DNA of 45,143 nt from a virus. Numbering within the stretch: position 1 is the first letter of the stretch; every line of letters begins with the position of its first letter. The notes below the pieces were generated by a model. That model worked only from the letters and a program-made list of their open reading frames with translations, was not told the DNA's origin and made no database searches. Location: the IMG/VR virus record IMGVR_UViG_3300050139_000038, positions 1 to 45,143 of that record; one strand, given 5' to 3'. Of this stretch, positions 7,830 through 18,149 are shown piece by piece. Position numbers and translations under genes: made by a program.

Positions 7830-9914
7830 ATGAAGAAATATCTTTTACTTACGCTCATCGCTCTCGGTCTCCCTCTATCAGTCTTTGCGATAAATGAAAC
7901 AGTCAATAGAAACGTGAATGGTGGTTACATCACCCCTCAACACTTTACAGATGCAATGAAGGCATCGTACTTTATAGCCTCCACGACCGCCACCTCCACC
8001 TTCCCTATCGCTTCCTCAACCTGTTTCTGGAATGGTACAGCGTGTTTAACGGCAGGGGGTTCTTCTCAATGGACAACAACAGGCTCTAATATCTACTACA
8101 ATACAGGCAACGTCGGCATCGGGACGACGAATCCAAAACAATTACTTGATGTGATTGGTAGGATTTCAGCAACAACTTTAACTGTTGGTGTAACTGATTC
8201 TCCGGCTAATAACGTTGGAACATTACAAGTTCCTGCTGGTTCCGTTTCCACTCCTGCAATTCAGTTTGGTGATTCTGGGTCCAATGCGGGACTGTATAGA
8301 ACTGGCAATGACCTTAGATATGAAATCGGTGGAGGAGATGTGGTTTCTTTTTCGAACACAGGTAATTTCGTTTACTTAGGTGGATATGGATATGGATTTA
8401 GTGTCCAAAATAGATTGTCAATGTATATAAATAACAATCCGTTCGATGCTCACATTTTGAACACTTCAAATAGTTCTTTGGGATTTGGGACTAATAATAC
8501 TGTTGACCAGATGATAATTTTAGCGAGCGGCAACGTCGGCATCGGGACGACATCGCCATCTCAGATGCTCTCTGTAGCTGGTAATATTGCCGCCACTGGT
8601 ACTATTGCATTGACAGGAACCGCTACATCCACCTTCACAGGTGCAATCTCTACAGGTAACCTAGTCATTCCAGGCATTGTAAGTGCAGGGTGTCTTGCAA
8701 CCAACTCCAGTGGATTGATCATCGCCTCTACAACCTGTTCAGGCGGTTCAGGAGGAGGCCTTACATCCGTAGGGCTTTCAGCACCGACAGGGCTTACAGT
8801 CTCTAATAGCCCTCTTACTGCTAATGGTACGATAGGGTTGGCATTGACTGCTGGATATGTCATTCCTCTATCTGCTTCGACTACCCAATGGAATAATCTA
8901 TACAATGCTTCTACAACGTTCTTGACTGCTGAAACAGACCCGAAATATACGGCGGCATCATCTTCTCTACTTCGCTTCGGAACAACGACAGATACTTTGA
9001 CGGAAGGAAATAATCTATTCTGGACACCTGCTAGATTCGATACGAGATTAAATGCTACAACCTCGTTACCAAATCTTGGAACACTTCAAGGACTATTCTC
9101 TATCGGTTCATCGACAGGACAGACAACGATACTCGGAAAGACTGTGATGACGAACGCCTCGACGACCAACTTAACTGTAAGTGGTTCTCTAAATCTTTTT
9201 GGGGTTCAAATCACTGATGTGGCCTCGTGGTTTACCTCGTATTTTAATTCAAACTTCATTTTGAAAACAAGTGATGACATAACGCAAGGTTCGGTGAATA
9301 AATACTACAGTGATACACAAGTTGCTACTTATCTAGTTAGTTCTACTACAGTAGCAAAAGGAGTTCCGACAAATGGAAACGTCCTTTTAGGTAATGGTTC
9401 TAACTGGGTATCTGTCGCTACTTCATCACTAGGTATCACTGGAGGTGGAACAAATTATTGGTCTCAATCAGGTGCTACTACAACCAATACTGTAGCCAAC
9501 GTTGCTTCAACTCTTGGAGTGTTTGGAACCGTACAGGCGACATCTTCAACAGCTACTTCCACCTTTGCGGGTACGGTAAATGTTACGGCAGGTACGATAC
9601 TCAATAACGAATATCAACCTGCAACTTCTTCTTCCATGACGCTCTCGTGGCTGAACGGAACACAGCAACTCGTAAGACTCGGTCATGCCGCAGTAACGAT
9701 TAACTTCTCTGGTGTAGTGACAGGAGGGGTACTTAGATTACCAGTTTGCCAAGATGGAACAGGAGGTGCAACTGTCACATGGGATTCTCGTATCCTGTGG
9801 GCTTCATCTACACCACCTACCCTATCAGCCGCTAACCATTGCGACCTGATGACTTTTGTAGCAACTGCGGCTACCAGTTCAACAATTATTATGGGTGGCT
9901 ATATAAACTTCTAA
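7830..9914 (+). CDS. Secreted 'GNVGIGTT'-repeat fibre or surface protein, 694 aa
   Basis: Begins with a clear signal peptide ([20 protein letters not shown], probable cleavage after FA). The body is Ser/Thr/Gly-rich and contains two copies of GNVGIGTT (near residues 95 and 235), a [16 protein letters not shown] motif typical of long fibres and surface proteins, and a beta-rich C-terminal domain (last 100 residues). Proteins of this type are frequent in Patescibacteria/CPR genomes and in some tail fibres. A signal peptide is unexpected for a virion part and suggests export to the host surface or capture of a host-like gene. Its stop overlaps the next start (TAATG). Confidence 0.7.
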   Translation: MKKYLLLTLIALGLPLSVFAINETVNRNVNGGYITPQHFTDAMKASYFIASTTATSTFPIASSTCFWNGTACLTAGGSSQWTTTGSNIYYNTGNVGIGTTNPKQLLDVIGRISATTLTVGVTDSPANNVGTLQVPAGSVSTPAIQFGDSGSNAGLYRTGNDLRYEIGGGDVVSFSNTGNFVYLGGYGYGFSVQNRLSMYINNNPFDAHILNTSNSSLGFGTNNTVDQMIILASGNVGIGTTSPSQMLSVAGNIAATGTIALTGTATSTFTGAISTGNLVIPGIVSAGCLATNSSGLIIASTTCSGGSGGGLTSVGLSAPTGLTVSNSPLTANGTIGLALTAGYVIPLSASTTQWNNLYNASTTFLTAETDPKYTAASSSLLRFGTTTDTLTEGNNLFWTPARFDTRLNATTSLPNLGTLQGLFSIGSSTGQTTILGKTVMTNASTTNLTVSGSLNLFGVQITDVASWFTSYFNSNFILKTSDDITQGSVNKYYSDTQVATYLVSSTTVAKGVPTNGNVLLGNGSNWVSVATSSLGITGGGTNYWSQSGATTTNTVANVASTLGVFGTVQATSSTATSTFAGTVNVTAGTILNNEYQPATSSSMTLSWLNGTQQLVRLGHAAVTINFSGVVTGGVLRLPVCQDGTGGATVTWDSRILWASSTPPTLSAANHCDLMTFVATAATSSTIIMGGYINF
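8106..8128 (+). repeat. 23-bp direct repeat coding GNVGIGTT (copy 1)
   Basis: The 23 bases here are identical to 8529-8551. Both encode the GNVGIGTT core. Perfect identity at third-codon positions, with more G/C than the surrounding gene, suggests recent copying or a recombination tract rather than only protein-level selection. Confidence 0.8.
8529..8551 (+). repeat. 23-bp direct repeat coding GNVGIGTT (copy 2)
   Basis: Perfect second copy of 8106-8128 within the same gene, 423 bp downstream. The spacing is a multiple of three, so both copies are in frame. Confidence 0.8.
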
Positions 9915-10546
9915 TGAAAAAATATCTTTACAGCATAATAGCAGTGGTACTGATTGCAAGCGTGTTTGTGTGGTTCAATCAGGCGTTAGCGAGTGTAGTC
10001 TTGATTGATAGTTATCCATCGAGCAACGGTGGGTCTCAAGGAGGATTTTCAACAAGTATTCGTGCTCAATTATTTGTTAATAGTAGTTCTATCGTTTTAG
10101 ATAGCGCACAGTTTTACTTTTATTCAACAATTGTTAGAACAGGAACACTAAATGCTTATGTATATAATTATACAGGTACTCCTGGAACTAATGCTGTACC
10201 GACGGGTTCCCCCATAGCAACATCTGACAACGTAGACGCATCTACATTAAACACATCAACACCGTCAGCTGTGAATTTTACTTTTTCTGGTGCAAATAGG
10301 ATAACTTTGTCGGCAACAACAGATTACTTTATTGCTGTTAAAGCAACAGGTTTATCTGGTAGTATAGTTATATGGTTGGGCAGTGCCACACCTTCTAATG
10401 GAGGAAATGGTGCGATTTTTAATGGGAGTTGGTCATCAACTGTTGGCACAAATGTTGTCAGTTACGTCTACGGCGACCATGGAGGTAGTACCCCAACTGT
10501 CGTAGCAGGTTCAGGTCAAAAAATGCTAATGTCTATGACTTACTAA
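9914..10546 (+). CDS. Secreted beta-sandwich protein, 210 aa
   Basis: The ATG at 9914 overlaps the upstream stop (TAATG) and gives a signal peptide: [16 protein letters not shown] then VFVWFNQALAS. A longer frame open from 9839 would bury that signal and is rejected. The mature part is beta-rich and similar in style to 'choice-of-anchor' jelly-roll domains of secreted bacterial proteins (IVLDSAQFYFYS, TDYFIAVKATG). Second consecutive gene with an export signal, so the pair may act at or outside the host envelope. Exact role unknown. Confidence 0.65.
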   Translation: MKKYLYSIIAVVLIASVFVWFNQALASVVLIDSYPSSNGGSQGGFSTSIRAQLFVNSSSIVLDSAQFYFYSTIVRTGTLNAYVYNYTGTPGTNAVPTGSPIATSDNVDASTLNTSTPSAVNFTFSGANRITLSATTDYFIAVKATGLSGSIVIWLGSATPSNGGNGAIFNGSWSSTVGTNVVSYVYGDHGGSTPTVVAGSGQKMLMSMTY

Positions 10547-10575
10547 TATGACCCACTTCTTCGATAAACACTAAT

Positions 10576-10731
10576 ATGAAAACACGAACCAATCATCAAG
10601 AGCAAATAAATACAGCAATACAACTTGCTCGTACCGCCGCTGATACAGCCACTGCTCTTGCCTCTGCCAAAGTTCAATCAGATATTGTAGCCGCTTATGG
10701 TATATATGAGCTAGGTAAATTAACTATATGA
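10576..10731 (+). CDS. Small helical protein, 51 aa
   Basis: ATG at 10576; the TGA overlaps the next ATG. Ala/Thr/Gln-rich and probably helical (TAIQLARTAADTATALASA). No domain recognised. The tight coupling to the membrane-anchored coiled-coil gene downstream supports it being real. Confidence 0.5.
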   Translation: MKTRTNHQEQINTAIQLARTAADTATALASAKVQSDIVAAYGIYELGKLTI

Positions 10732-11141
10732 ACGAACCACTTATTACAGATCACGAAGCTTTATTGTTACTTCGACAAGATGTTCAGGCATTAAAGAGTA
10801 GCCAAGATAACTTTCATAAAGAGATGAAGGAGTCTTTTACTGATTTGAGGAATAACTATGCTACCCGTCTTGACGTTATCGAGAGTGAACAAAATGCTGC
10901 TGATAAGAGGTTCGTTGCAAAGGAGGCGCAAGATAAAAAGAACGATATATTCTCTACCGATATTGAAACTCTGCAATCATGGAAGTCATGGACACTAGGA
11001 TTTGGAATAGGCCTAACTTGTTTAATCGGTTTAGCTGGAATACTTGTGGGATATATATTCACTAATCACGTCACTTCAACTGAGAATGCAATATCAAATT
11101 TACAGATATTGATTACTAATCATATAAATCAAACAAAATGA
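10728..11141 (+). CDS. Coiled-coil protein with one C-terminal membrane helix, 137 aa
   Basis: Residues 10-85 form a charged coiled coil (LLLRQDVQALKSSQDNFHKE). A single transmembrane segment follows at about 89-112 (WTLGFGIGLTCLIGLAGILV), then a short polar tail. The architecture resembles XhlA-type or holin-associated membrane proteins, but it lies among tail genes rather than at the lysis cassette. ATGA overlaps at both ends indicate coupled translation with its neighbours. Confidence 0.55.
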   Translation: MNEPLITDHEALLLLRQDVQALKSSQDNFHKEMKESFTDLRNNYATRLDVIESEQNAADKRFVAKEAQDKKNDIFSTDIETLQSWKSWTLGFGIGLTCLIGLAGILVGYIFTNHVTSTENAISNLQILITNHINQTK

Positions 11142-13069
11142 CAAACCTACCTACACTTAGAACGAAATACGGATCACCTATAGGGGTCGAGTTGTACTTT
11201 GCATTTCCTGAAATCCAAGACGAACAGAAAACATTTCTTGATGCAGATGTAGCGTCTGGTGCTAGTAGTTTGTCTGCAAATGGAGTAAATTTTTCAACAT
11301 CTCAATACATTGTGATTGGACAACCAGGAGCGCTTAAAACAGAAATAGTGCAGATAAGCGGATCACCAAGTTCTACATCGATTGCATTGGTAGGTACTAC
11401 AGCATTTCCACACAACAGAGGAGATATCATCCGTTTCATCCCATACAATCAGATCACGCCAGAATACTCTACGAATGGAACAACTTTCGTGGCATTAGGT
11501 TCTGCAATTTCAATCAGGGCAGATTCTACAGAGACATATCTACAGGACGCAAGTGGACTTTCGACATATTCATACAAATTCCGATTCAATAACGGGTCGA
11601 CATTCAGTGCGTATTCAGACAGTACACCTGCCACAGGGTATGCGGATAACACTATCGGATCGGTGAAACGTAGGGCACTCCGAGAAATGGGCGAAGTGCT
11701 TGGTGACTTGGTAACGGATCAGGATATGAATGATTGGCTGCAACAAGGTAGGAGACAAATGGATCAGATGCCACAGGTGTTCAGGTTCACATTTAGACAA
11801 AAGTTCAACGCGACTATCGGACAATGTATCTCAGGTGCATATTCAGTAGCAGCACCAGCAGATCTCCGTGATCGCAATACATACAAGAACATCTTGGGAT
11901 TGAGATTCGGTAGACAGAATAGACCATGTATCTATCAGGACCAGGTCAGATTCGCACAAAACTTCTTAAATGTGGCGCATACTACATTGAACGGAGCAGT
12001 GGTATTCGGGGCAACTTCGATCACTTTGACATCAACTCACGACCTAGACGATTCAGGCTCAATATCAGTCGCAGGAGGGGCTGTGGGCACTTTGCACACA
12101 AACCTCACATATACGACAAATAATCGCACCACGAACGTCCTAGGGGGTGTGACGGGGGTACCAGCGGCAACAACAACAGCGACATCAGCAACAAGTCCGG
12201 GCACAATGGAAGATGACGCAACAAACGGAACAGTGGCGTGGACTAATCCTGATGACGCAAAAGTTAGTGATAGTAATTATGCTTATGTCAGTATAGGAAC
12301 TTCACATTATCTAAAAGCAACTAATTTCGGATTTGCTATTCCAGCAGGTGCGACCATAACTGGTATTTTGGCAGAAATACAAAAGTTTCCTGCTGGTAAT
12401 AACTATGATGTAAAAGACAGTGAAGTAAAAATTATAAAATCTGATGGAACAATCGGAACGACAAACAGAGCGAATACCACAACAAAATGGCCTGCTGGAC
12501 TTGCATATTATTCATATGGTTCATCTTCTGATTTGTGGGGAGAAAATTGGACGGTCGCAGATATAAATGACATAGATTTTGGTATTGCAATTTCAGCAAT
12601 AGTTGGTGCTGGCGGTGGTGGACAACAATATGCTCGTATTGACCACATTCGCATTACAGTTTATTACACGCTTCCTATATCAGCTTACATCACAGGATTG
12701 GACGTTTGGCAGAATGCTAACTTCTTTGGGCTTCCAACGGCCTATACGATAGATTCAGGGCTGATCCAATTTGATGTTCCATTTATGGACAGCTTAGATG
12801 GGAGGAACATCATCATGGATTATTACACGACCATACCGAGTATCACTTCAGATTCGCAACAATTTGATGAACCTTTTTACGAGATGTATAAAAGTTTTCT
12901 AAAATACAGAATTAAAGACAAAAAGGCGAACGGAAAAATAGATAGAGACTCAGACTCAGACTATAAAGACTTCCAAGAGGGAATGGCAAAGGTGATAGCG
13001 CAAGAAACTATATCACAGAAAATCAATTTTGTCCCAGACGTGGAAGGTTTCTTGTCAGCTACGCAATAG
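11138..13069 (+). CDS. Head-tail adaptor-like structural protein, 643 aa
   Basis: A beta-rich N-terminal region (1-165) is followed by a helical segment (about 175-215, containing VKRRALREMGEVLGDLV and MNDWLQQGRRQMDQMPQ) that looks like a podoviral adaptor/tail-tubular-A core. An inserted beta domain (350-510) comes next, then a C-terminal helical part. Located upstream of the nozzle-like gene, matching the usual adaptor-nozzle order. The inserted domain (AYVSIGTSHYLKATNFGF onward) makes it much longer than a typical adaptor. An alternative reading is a large baseplate-hub or tail protein. Confidence 0.5.
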   Translation: MTNLPTLRTKYGSPIGVELYFAFPEIQDEQKTFLDADVASGASSLSANGVNFSTSQYIVIGQPGALKTEIVQISGSPSSTSIALVGTTAFPHNRGDIIRFIPYNQITPEYSTNGTTFVALGSAISIRADSTETYLQDASGLSTYSYKFRFNNGSTFSAYSDSTPATGYADNTIGSVKRRALREMGEVLGDLVTDQDMNDWLQQGRRQMDQMPQVFRFTFRQKFNATIGQCISGAYSVAAPADLRDRNTYKNILGLRFGRQNRPCIYQDQVRFAQNFLNVAHTTLNGAVVFGATSITLTSTHDLDDSGSISVAGGAVGTLHTNLTYTTNNRTTNVLGGVTGVPAATTTATSATSPGTMEDDATNGTVAWTNPDDAKVSDSNYAYVSIGTSHYLKATNFGFAIPAGATITGILAEIQKFPAGNNYDVKDSEVKIIKSDGTIGTTNRANTTTKWPAGLAYYSYGSSSDLWGENWTVADINDIDFGIAISAIVGAGGGGQQYARIDHIRITVYYTLPISAYITGLDVWQNANFFGLPTAYTIDSGLIQFDVPFMDSLDGRNIIMDYYTTIPSITSDSQQFDEPFYEMYKSFLKYRIKDKKANGKIDRDSDSDYKDFQEGMAKVIAQETISQKINFVPDVEGFLSATQ

Positions 13070-13074
13070 TGTGT

Positions 13075-13116
13075 TATAATATATACATAGATAATGTATG
13101 TAATAAGCGGTATAAT
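13075..13116 (+). promoter_or_regulatory. Tandem TATAAT boxes in front of the HNH gene
   Basis: TGTTATAAT (extended -10, ending 13080) and a second TATAAT at 13111-13116. The second -10 ends 7 bp before the ATG at 13124, again predicting a leaderless mRNA. The inserted endonuclease gene therefore seems to carry its own promoter inside the structural operon. Confidence 0.6.
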
Positions 13117-13123
13117 CAAGAAT

Positions 13124-13900
13124 ATGGAAAAAAACAAATCAAAATACTACAGTGCAGGAACATTCAAAAAAGGACATGCCTTCTTAAAAGGTATGACTGG
13201 TAGACACCATTCACCAGAGTCTTTACTTAAAATGCGAACAATAAAATTAGGTAAAAAACTGTCTGATGAAACTAAGAGAAAAATGTCGGAGGCAAACAAG
13301 GGAAATAAAAATCATTTCTATGGAAAAAAGCATACACCAGAAACATTGGCAAAAATAGGTGCGGCAAGTAGGGGGAGAAAACCTATGCTTGGCAAACATC
13401 ACTCACCGGAGGCCATTGCAAGAATGTCGGCAGTTAAAATGGGGAAAAAGATGCCACCAAAAACCGAAGAACAAAGGAAAAGAATGAGTCTTGCTTCTCC
13501 GAAGTTCTGGTTAGGGAAAAAATTATCCCTCGCTCATCGTAAGGCATTAAGTGAAGGACAGAAAAGGGTTGGAAATAGACCGCCGCCACAATGTATGGAA
13601 AAGAACAGGAATTGGCAAGGTGGGAAATCGTTTGAAATATATCCTAAAGAGTTCAGTAGGAAATTAAAATTGATGATTCGACAACGAGACAATTTTACAT
13701 GCCAGAGGTGTGGAATTACAGAGGAGGAAAGTATCATCACACAAGGTCGTGTACTTTGTGTAAATCATATAGATTTTGATAAAAGAAACTGTGATCTTAA
13801 AAATCTCAATACTCTATGTGGTATCTGCAATTTATTGGTAAACAATGATCGGCCCCACTGGACAAAATACTTCCAAGACCTAATAAACCAAAATGGCTAA
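13124..13900 (+). CDS. HNH homing endonuclease with NUMOD3 repeats, 258 aa
   Basis: The N-terminal two thirds carry repeated NUMOD3-type DNA-binding motifs (GRHHSPESLLKM, GKKHTPETLAKI, GKHHSPEAIARM). The C-terminal HNH domain has Cys-x2-Cys (FTCQRCG), LCVNHIDFDKRN with the catalytic His-Asn elements, and LCGIC. Such proteins are free-standing homing endonucleases. The ATG at 13124 is preferred over 13094 because it sits 7 bp after TATAAT and removes a non-conserved leader. It lies between the adaptor-like and nozzle-like genes and overlaps the latter by 8 bp, typical of a mobile gene inserted in an operon. Confidence 0.85.
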   Translation: MEKNKSKYYSAGTFKKGHAFLKGMTGRHHSPESLLKMRTIKLGKKLSDETKRKMSEANKGNKNHFYGKKHTPETLAKIGAASRGRKPMLGKHHSPEAIARMSAVKMGKKMPPKTEEQRKRMSLASPKFWLGKKLSLAHRKALSEGQKRVGNRPPPQCMEKNRNWQGGKSFEIYPKEFSRKLKLMIRQRDNFTCQRCGITEEESIITQGRVLCVNHIDFDKRNCDLKNLNTLCGICNLLVNNDRPHWTKYFQDLINQNG

Positions 13901-15392
13901 AACCGAACACACAAAAATTCCAATACTTCCCCCTCTTGTCCGCAAGAGTCTTGAGAGTGGACTGATTACCCCGCTCGCAGTTGGAGAAAATAGGTTTCCA
14001 GAAACAGCCGTGACAGAAGCAATAAATTTTGATTTCCCTACAATCGGCGCAGCCAAAACTCGTCAAGGTATCACCCAGATCGGTAATACCCTCACAGGAA
14101 ACATCCTCGGCATTCACCAATTCATAGACACAGTAGCTGGGACGAATACCAAACTTATCACTGTAAACGGAACAACTGCATACTATCTGAACGCTGGCAC
14201 ATGGACATCAAAGCGTACAGGATTGACGGCAGGTTCAAAAGCACAATTCGCAGACTTCTTGAACGCTACATTCATGGTAAATGGAACAGAAGCAACAGCA
14301 ATGTGGGACGGGGGTGCGGGAAACTTTGTCACGACAGGAAGTGCATCGGGTGCACCTATCGGAAAGTACATCGCAACATTTGTCGGTAGAATATGGATCT
14401 CTGGAAACCCAACCCACCCAGATCGTGTCTATTGGTCAACGAGACCAACTCTAGCAACTAATCAGACTGTATCATGGGTTACTTCCGATACTGATGATTC
14501 ACAGTGGGGAGACATTTCACCAAACGATGGGGAGAATGTGACTGCCATGAAAAAGTATAAGAACTGGCTAGTAGTATTCAAACAGAATCGTATATATAAA
14601 ATTTCGAACATTTCTACAGTGGACCAAGACCCCGGATATGTTGTCGGAACATACTCAGCGGAAAGTGTAGTCGAAACAAAAGAAGGACTATTCTTTCATC
14701 ATTCTTCAGGATTCTATCAGTTCAATGTATATGGGATACTTCAAGAAATCTCAATACCTATCCTAGATATCGTGCGTGCTATACCAGCTTCGGCATATGC
14801 TTCCGTTGCGGGTTGGATTGATCCGCTAGACGCAGATCACATTAACTGGTCAATTGGGACTGTGACTTATGGGGGAGTGACATATCAGAATGTAGTCGTA
14901 AGATATCGTTTATCAACACAAGTATGGTCGCATCGTTCATATCCGACACAGTTTCTATGTTCGGGTAGGTACACAGACGGCACAACCTTGTTCAATGTAG
15001 TTGGTGGAACCAACGGAAAGACATATCAATACAATCTAGGAACAACTGACGATGGAACACCAATATCGTGTTCACTTATTCATCGATGGGAAAACATTGA
15101 TGGTCTCATATCAACACGAAAAACAGTGATGACTATAGGATTCAATCACTACGGTGGTGCTGGGTTCAATGTGAATTACCAGATACAAGGTGACCCAGAT
15201 AACGATTGGACCAAAAGGGTCGGACGAGGTCAGTTTGATCAGTACAATACAGGGTTCAATTCGGTAAACATCAAGGGGAAAAAGATACGCATACGCATAT
15301 CAGGACAAAGTACCGGCCAGCCAATTTTGTATCATGGTTACGAAATTATTGCGGCAATGGATGAGTTAATTACTTTTACGAACAATGGATAA
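13893..15392 (+). CDS. Tail nozzle / tail-tubular-B-like protein, 499 aa
   Basis: Beta-propeller-like sequence with repeated blades (e.g. KYIATFVGRIWISGNPTHPD, KKYKNWLVVFKQNRIYKI, GLFFHHSSGFYQFNVYG). This pattern is characteristic of podoviral nozzle or tail-needle-support proteins, such as the T7 gp12 and P22 gp10 type. The N-terminus describes a substrate-binding arm (PFPETAVTEAINFDF-like). Position after the adaptor-like gene supports it. Overlaps the long fibre gene by 8 bp. No signal peptide. Confidence 0.65.
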   Translation: MAKTEHTKIPILPPLVRKSLESGLITPLAVGENRFPETAVTEAINFDFPTIGAAKTRQGITQIGNTLTGNILGIHQFIDTVAGTNTKLITVNGTTAYYLNAGTWTSKRTGLTAGSKAQFADFLNATFMVNGTEATAMWDGGAGNFVTTGSASGAPIGKYIATFVGRIWISGNPTHPDRVYWSTRPTLATNQTVSWVTSDTDDSQWGDISPNDGENVTAMKKYKNWLVVFKQNRIYKISNISTVDQDPGYVVGTYSAESVVETKEGLFFHHSSGFYQFNVYGILQEISIPILDIVRAIPASAYASVAGWIDPLDADHINWSIGTVTYGGVTYQNVVVRYRLSTQVWSHRSYPTQFLCSGRYTDGTTLFNVVGGTNGKTYQYNLGTTDDGTPISCSLIHRWENIDGLISTRKTVMTIGFNHYGGAGFNVNYQIQGDPDNDWTKRVGRGQFDQYNTGFNSVNIKGKKIRIRISGQSTGQPILYHGYEIIAAMDELITFTNNG

Positions 15393-17943
15393 AAATTCTG
15401 TACAAACCGATACGCTTTACCAGTCTTATTCAAAGGGACTTTACAAAATTACTGGCTCAGAACAGATGGATAGTATCAGTACTATGATCAACGCTAATTC
15501 GTCTGCTGATAACTCTACAATGGTCAATATATCCGCTGGATCAATTGGATCAGGTGTGGCTACGGGAATGACACAGTACTCATCTGGTGGTATTGAATCA
15601 GGGAAGGAAGCGTGGGCGGATGGGACAGATGGTTTCTTTTTAGGTATTGATGTGGATGGTGTAGCAAAAATGAACATTGGTGGTGTATCAGCATACATGA
15701 AATGGGATGGGGCCAATCTCACTATTGTAGGTGGTGTAAGTGTAGGAAGTTTGAACATCCCCGACATAACAACTACAAGTTCATTCCATACAGATTCATC
15801 TGGTAACTCATGGTGGGGGACGAATGTTGCTACCGGGTATGCTACGGCACCAGCTTCAATTCTCGCCACAGGAGTCGCACAGTTCACGAATATAACCATA
15901 ACAGGCGGATCGGTGGCCGCAAGCACCCTAGCGGGCATCGTGGCTCTTGCAAACCAAAATGTAGCCGCACAATCTTGGACTCAAACAAGCGTATTCTCAT
16001 TTTCAAGTGCAACCGTGGTGGCGTGGACTTCAGGAACATTCACAACTGCCGCTGGTACAGCGTACTCAATCGGTGATGGCAATACAGGTGCAATGGCCGC
16101 ACGCACATATATTTATTTAGACATTGCCGTTTCAATTACCGCATACCAAATTACAACTACACCGGCATTGGCCGTGGGTACAGGAAAGGTACTCGTGGCA
16201 ACGGCACAAAACAATACCACCGAGGCGACATTCTTGGTATTTGGTTCAAATGGCGGAATGAATGTAGATGGCTCACAAATCGTCAATAGTTCAATCGTTG
16301 CCGCAAACATTGCCAACCAAACGATAACAGCCACTCAAATAGCAAACTCAACAATCACAACATCTCAAATAGCGGCGGCCGCAGCAATTACTGGAGCACA
16401 GATTGCCTCGGCTACTATCGGTGCGGCAAACATTGTTTTGAATACAATTACCGCTTCCCAGATTGCCGCCAACACTATTACCGCAAGTCAAATAGCGGCG
16501 AACACAATCACGGCTGGGCAGATTGCGGCTAATACCATAACCGCTAGTCAAATTGCGGCTAGTACAATTACTGCTTCTCAAATTGCCGCTTCTACGATAA
16601 CTGCATCGCAAATTGCGTCAGGGACTATCACAGCTACTCAAATACAATCAGGAACTATAACGACAACGCAAATCGCCGCCACAACGATTGTCGGTAGCAA
16701 TATAGCCGCCAATACAATCACTTCTGGATTGATAAGTGTCTCAACTTTGTCAGCCATCTCCGCTAACCTCGGCTCAATAACCGCAGGTAGCATTTCAATA
16801 AACGGCGGAGTAGCCGCCATAGATTCGTCTGGCAATTCCACATTCAAATCCATTCAAGTCGGCGGTTCAACTCGTCAGTATACCCTGACCGATTCAGGCA
16901 TATTTTCATACGGAGACGGTTCAGATGGAGCGGCGGCATTTAACGGAGGTGCAGTCACGGGGGCAAGTCTAGCGGGTTCAACCTATACACTCACAAGAGA
17001 TGTCTACTATTCCACAATGGTCGTTTCAGATACTTACGATGTCATCACTGCGGGATATAGGATATTCTGTCAGACTTCATTGACGATAGGCGGAGGTGCT
17101 AGTGGAAAGATACATTGGGATGGTGTTGCTGGAGCAGTCGGAACGAATACTGGTACTAATCACGGAGCACCAGGTGGAGGAGGTGCGGCATTAGCTACTG
17201 GATATTTAACTGGTTCTGTAGCGGGAGTTTCTGGCGGACAATCAGGAGGCGATAGTGGTGGTGGAAACAAATCTACACCTTCGGCTGGGGCAAGTGGAAA
17301 TAGCGTAACAAATTCACTAGGTTCAAATGGAGTGGCTGGAGGCGGCGGCGGAAACGGTAGAGATTCGATTGGCGGAACACAAGCTGGGGCAGGAACAGGT
17401 GGAGTAGGAACAGCTACGGCTTCCAACGTAAAACTTATCGCAAATTGGCACCTTGCCACATTACTGGATATTTCATCATCAGGTTCCACTGTGAAGTTTA
17501 CAACTTCAGCTAGCGGCGGCGGTGGAGGAGGAGCGGGAGGTGGTCAACCGGCTAATGGGGGTGCGTATTCAAATGGTGGAGGCGGAGGTGGAGGTGGAAG
17601 TGGTGGGGGCATGATAGCTATATACGCAAAATCAATAATAATGAACGCTGGTTCACTTATCAACGCAGTCGGTGGAAATGGCGGAAAAGGTGGAGATGGA
17701 ATAAATGGCGGCTCTTATGGAGGTTCAGGAGGTGGAGGTGGAGGTTCAGGCGGTAACGGTGGCGTTATTATACTTGTCTATAATACTCAAACTGGGATAA
17801 ATGCTGGTACGAATATACTTGTATCTGGTGGCGCCGCAGGAGCTTTAGGAGTGGGGGGTACGGGAACGTATCCTGGTATAAATGGCACGGCCGGTTCGGT
17901 AGGTTCAGCTGGAACGATTTATTCCTTCCAACTAAGTTTATAA
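15385..17943 (+). CDS. Long tail fibre / receptor-binding protein, 852 aa
   Basis: Order of parts: an N-terminal virion-attachment region (1-160); a beta-rich part (160-300); ten or more 10-residue repeats of the form TITASQIAAN (about 312-445), likely a triple-stranded beta or coiled shaft; a domain beginning near 490; and a very Gly-rich C-terminal third (about 590-810) with poly-Gly runs. The Gly-rich end resembles receptor-binding tips built from polyglycine helices. It is the best candidate for the host-recognition fibre. It overlaps the nozzle-like gene by 8 bp. Confidence 0.75.
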   Translation: MDKNSVQTDTLYQSYSKGLYKITGSEQMDSISTMINANSSADNSTMVNISAGSIGSGVATGMTQYSSGGIESGKEAWADGTDGFFLGIDVDGVAKMNIGGVSAYMKWDGANLTIVGGVSVGSLNIPDITTTSSFHTDSSGNSWWGTNVATGYATAPASILATGVAQFTNITITGGSVAASTLAGIVALANQNVAAQSWTQTSVFSFSSATVVAWTSGTFTTAAGTAYSIGDGNTGAMAARTYIYLDIAVSITAYQITTTPALAVGTGKVLVATAQNNTTEATFLVFGSNGGMNVDGSQIVNSSIVAANIANQTITATQIANSTITTSQIAAAAAITGAQIASATIGAANIVLNTITASQIAANTITASQIAANTITAGQIAANTITASQIAASTITASQIAASTITASQIASGTITATQIQSGTITTTQIAATTIVGSNIAANTITSGLISVSTLSAISANLGSITAGSISINGGVAAIDSSGNSTFKSIQVGGSTRQYTLTDSGIFSYGDGSDGAAAFNGGAVTGASLAGSTYTLTRDVYYSTMVVSDTYDVITAGYRIFCQTSLTIGGGASGKIHWDGVAGAVGTNTGTNHGAPGGGGAALATGYLTGSVAGVSGGQSGGDSGGGNKSTPSAGASGNSVTNSLGSNGVAGGGGGNGRDSIGGTQAGAGTGGVGTATASNVKLIANWHLATLLDISSSGSTVKFTTSASGGGGGGAGGGQPANGGAYSNGGGGGGGGSGGGMIAIYAKSIIMNAGSLINAVGGNGGKGGDGINGGSYGGSGGGGGGSGGNGGVIILVYNTQTGINAGTNILVSGGAAGALGVGGTGTYPGINGTAGSVGSAGTIYSFQLSL
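16320..16720 (+). repeat. 30-bp coding repeat array in the fibre gene
   Basis: About a dozen degenerate 30-bp units encode TITASQIAAN-like decapeptides. Third-codon positions vary strongly between units, so the array is kept by protein-level selection rather than recent duplication. One stretch near 16375-16440 deviates (AAAITGAQIASATIGAAN). Confidence 0.85.
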
Positions 17944-17947
17944 AAAC

Positions 17948-18145
17948 ATGGACACACAAACACGACAATTTATTACGGAAGAACTCACCACACTTCTTAA
18001 CCGTGTACCGACAGAAAATGAAATACAAAATGGACAGACGGATACACTTATTATGGGAAAGGTGAATATCAGCAAGGCTTCGGCACAATTAGCAACTGTT
18101 TCCACAAAAGTCGATAAATTATCAGCAGTAAAGGTGGTACAATAA
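17948..18145 (+). CDS. Small polar protein, 65 aa
   Basis: Helical, Thr/Lys-rich (begins MDTQTRQFITEELTTLLNRV). No known domain. It starts 5 bp after the fibre stop and ends 5 bp before the LysM protein. Possibly a fibre chaperone or minor virion protein; inferred from position only. Confidence 0.6.
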   Translation: MDTQTRQFITEELTTLLNRVPTENEIQNGQTDTLIMGKVNISKASAQLATVSTKVDKLSAVKVVQ

Positions 18146-18149
18146 AAGT

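Noticed and set aside
16320-16720. CRISPR-like array
   Set aside because: The 30-bp units are contiguous, without spacers, and encode a regular decapeptide repeat in frame.
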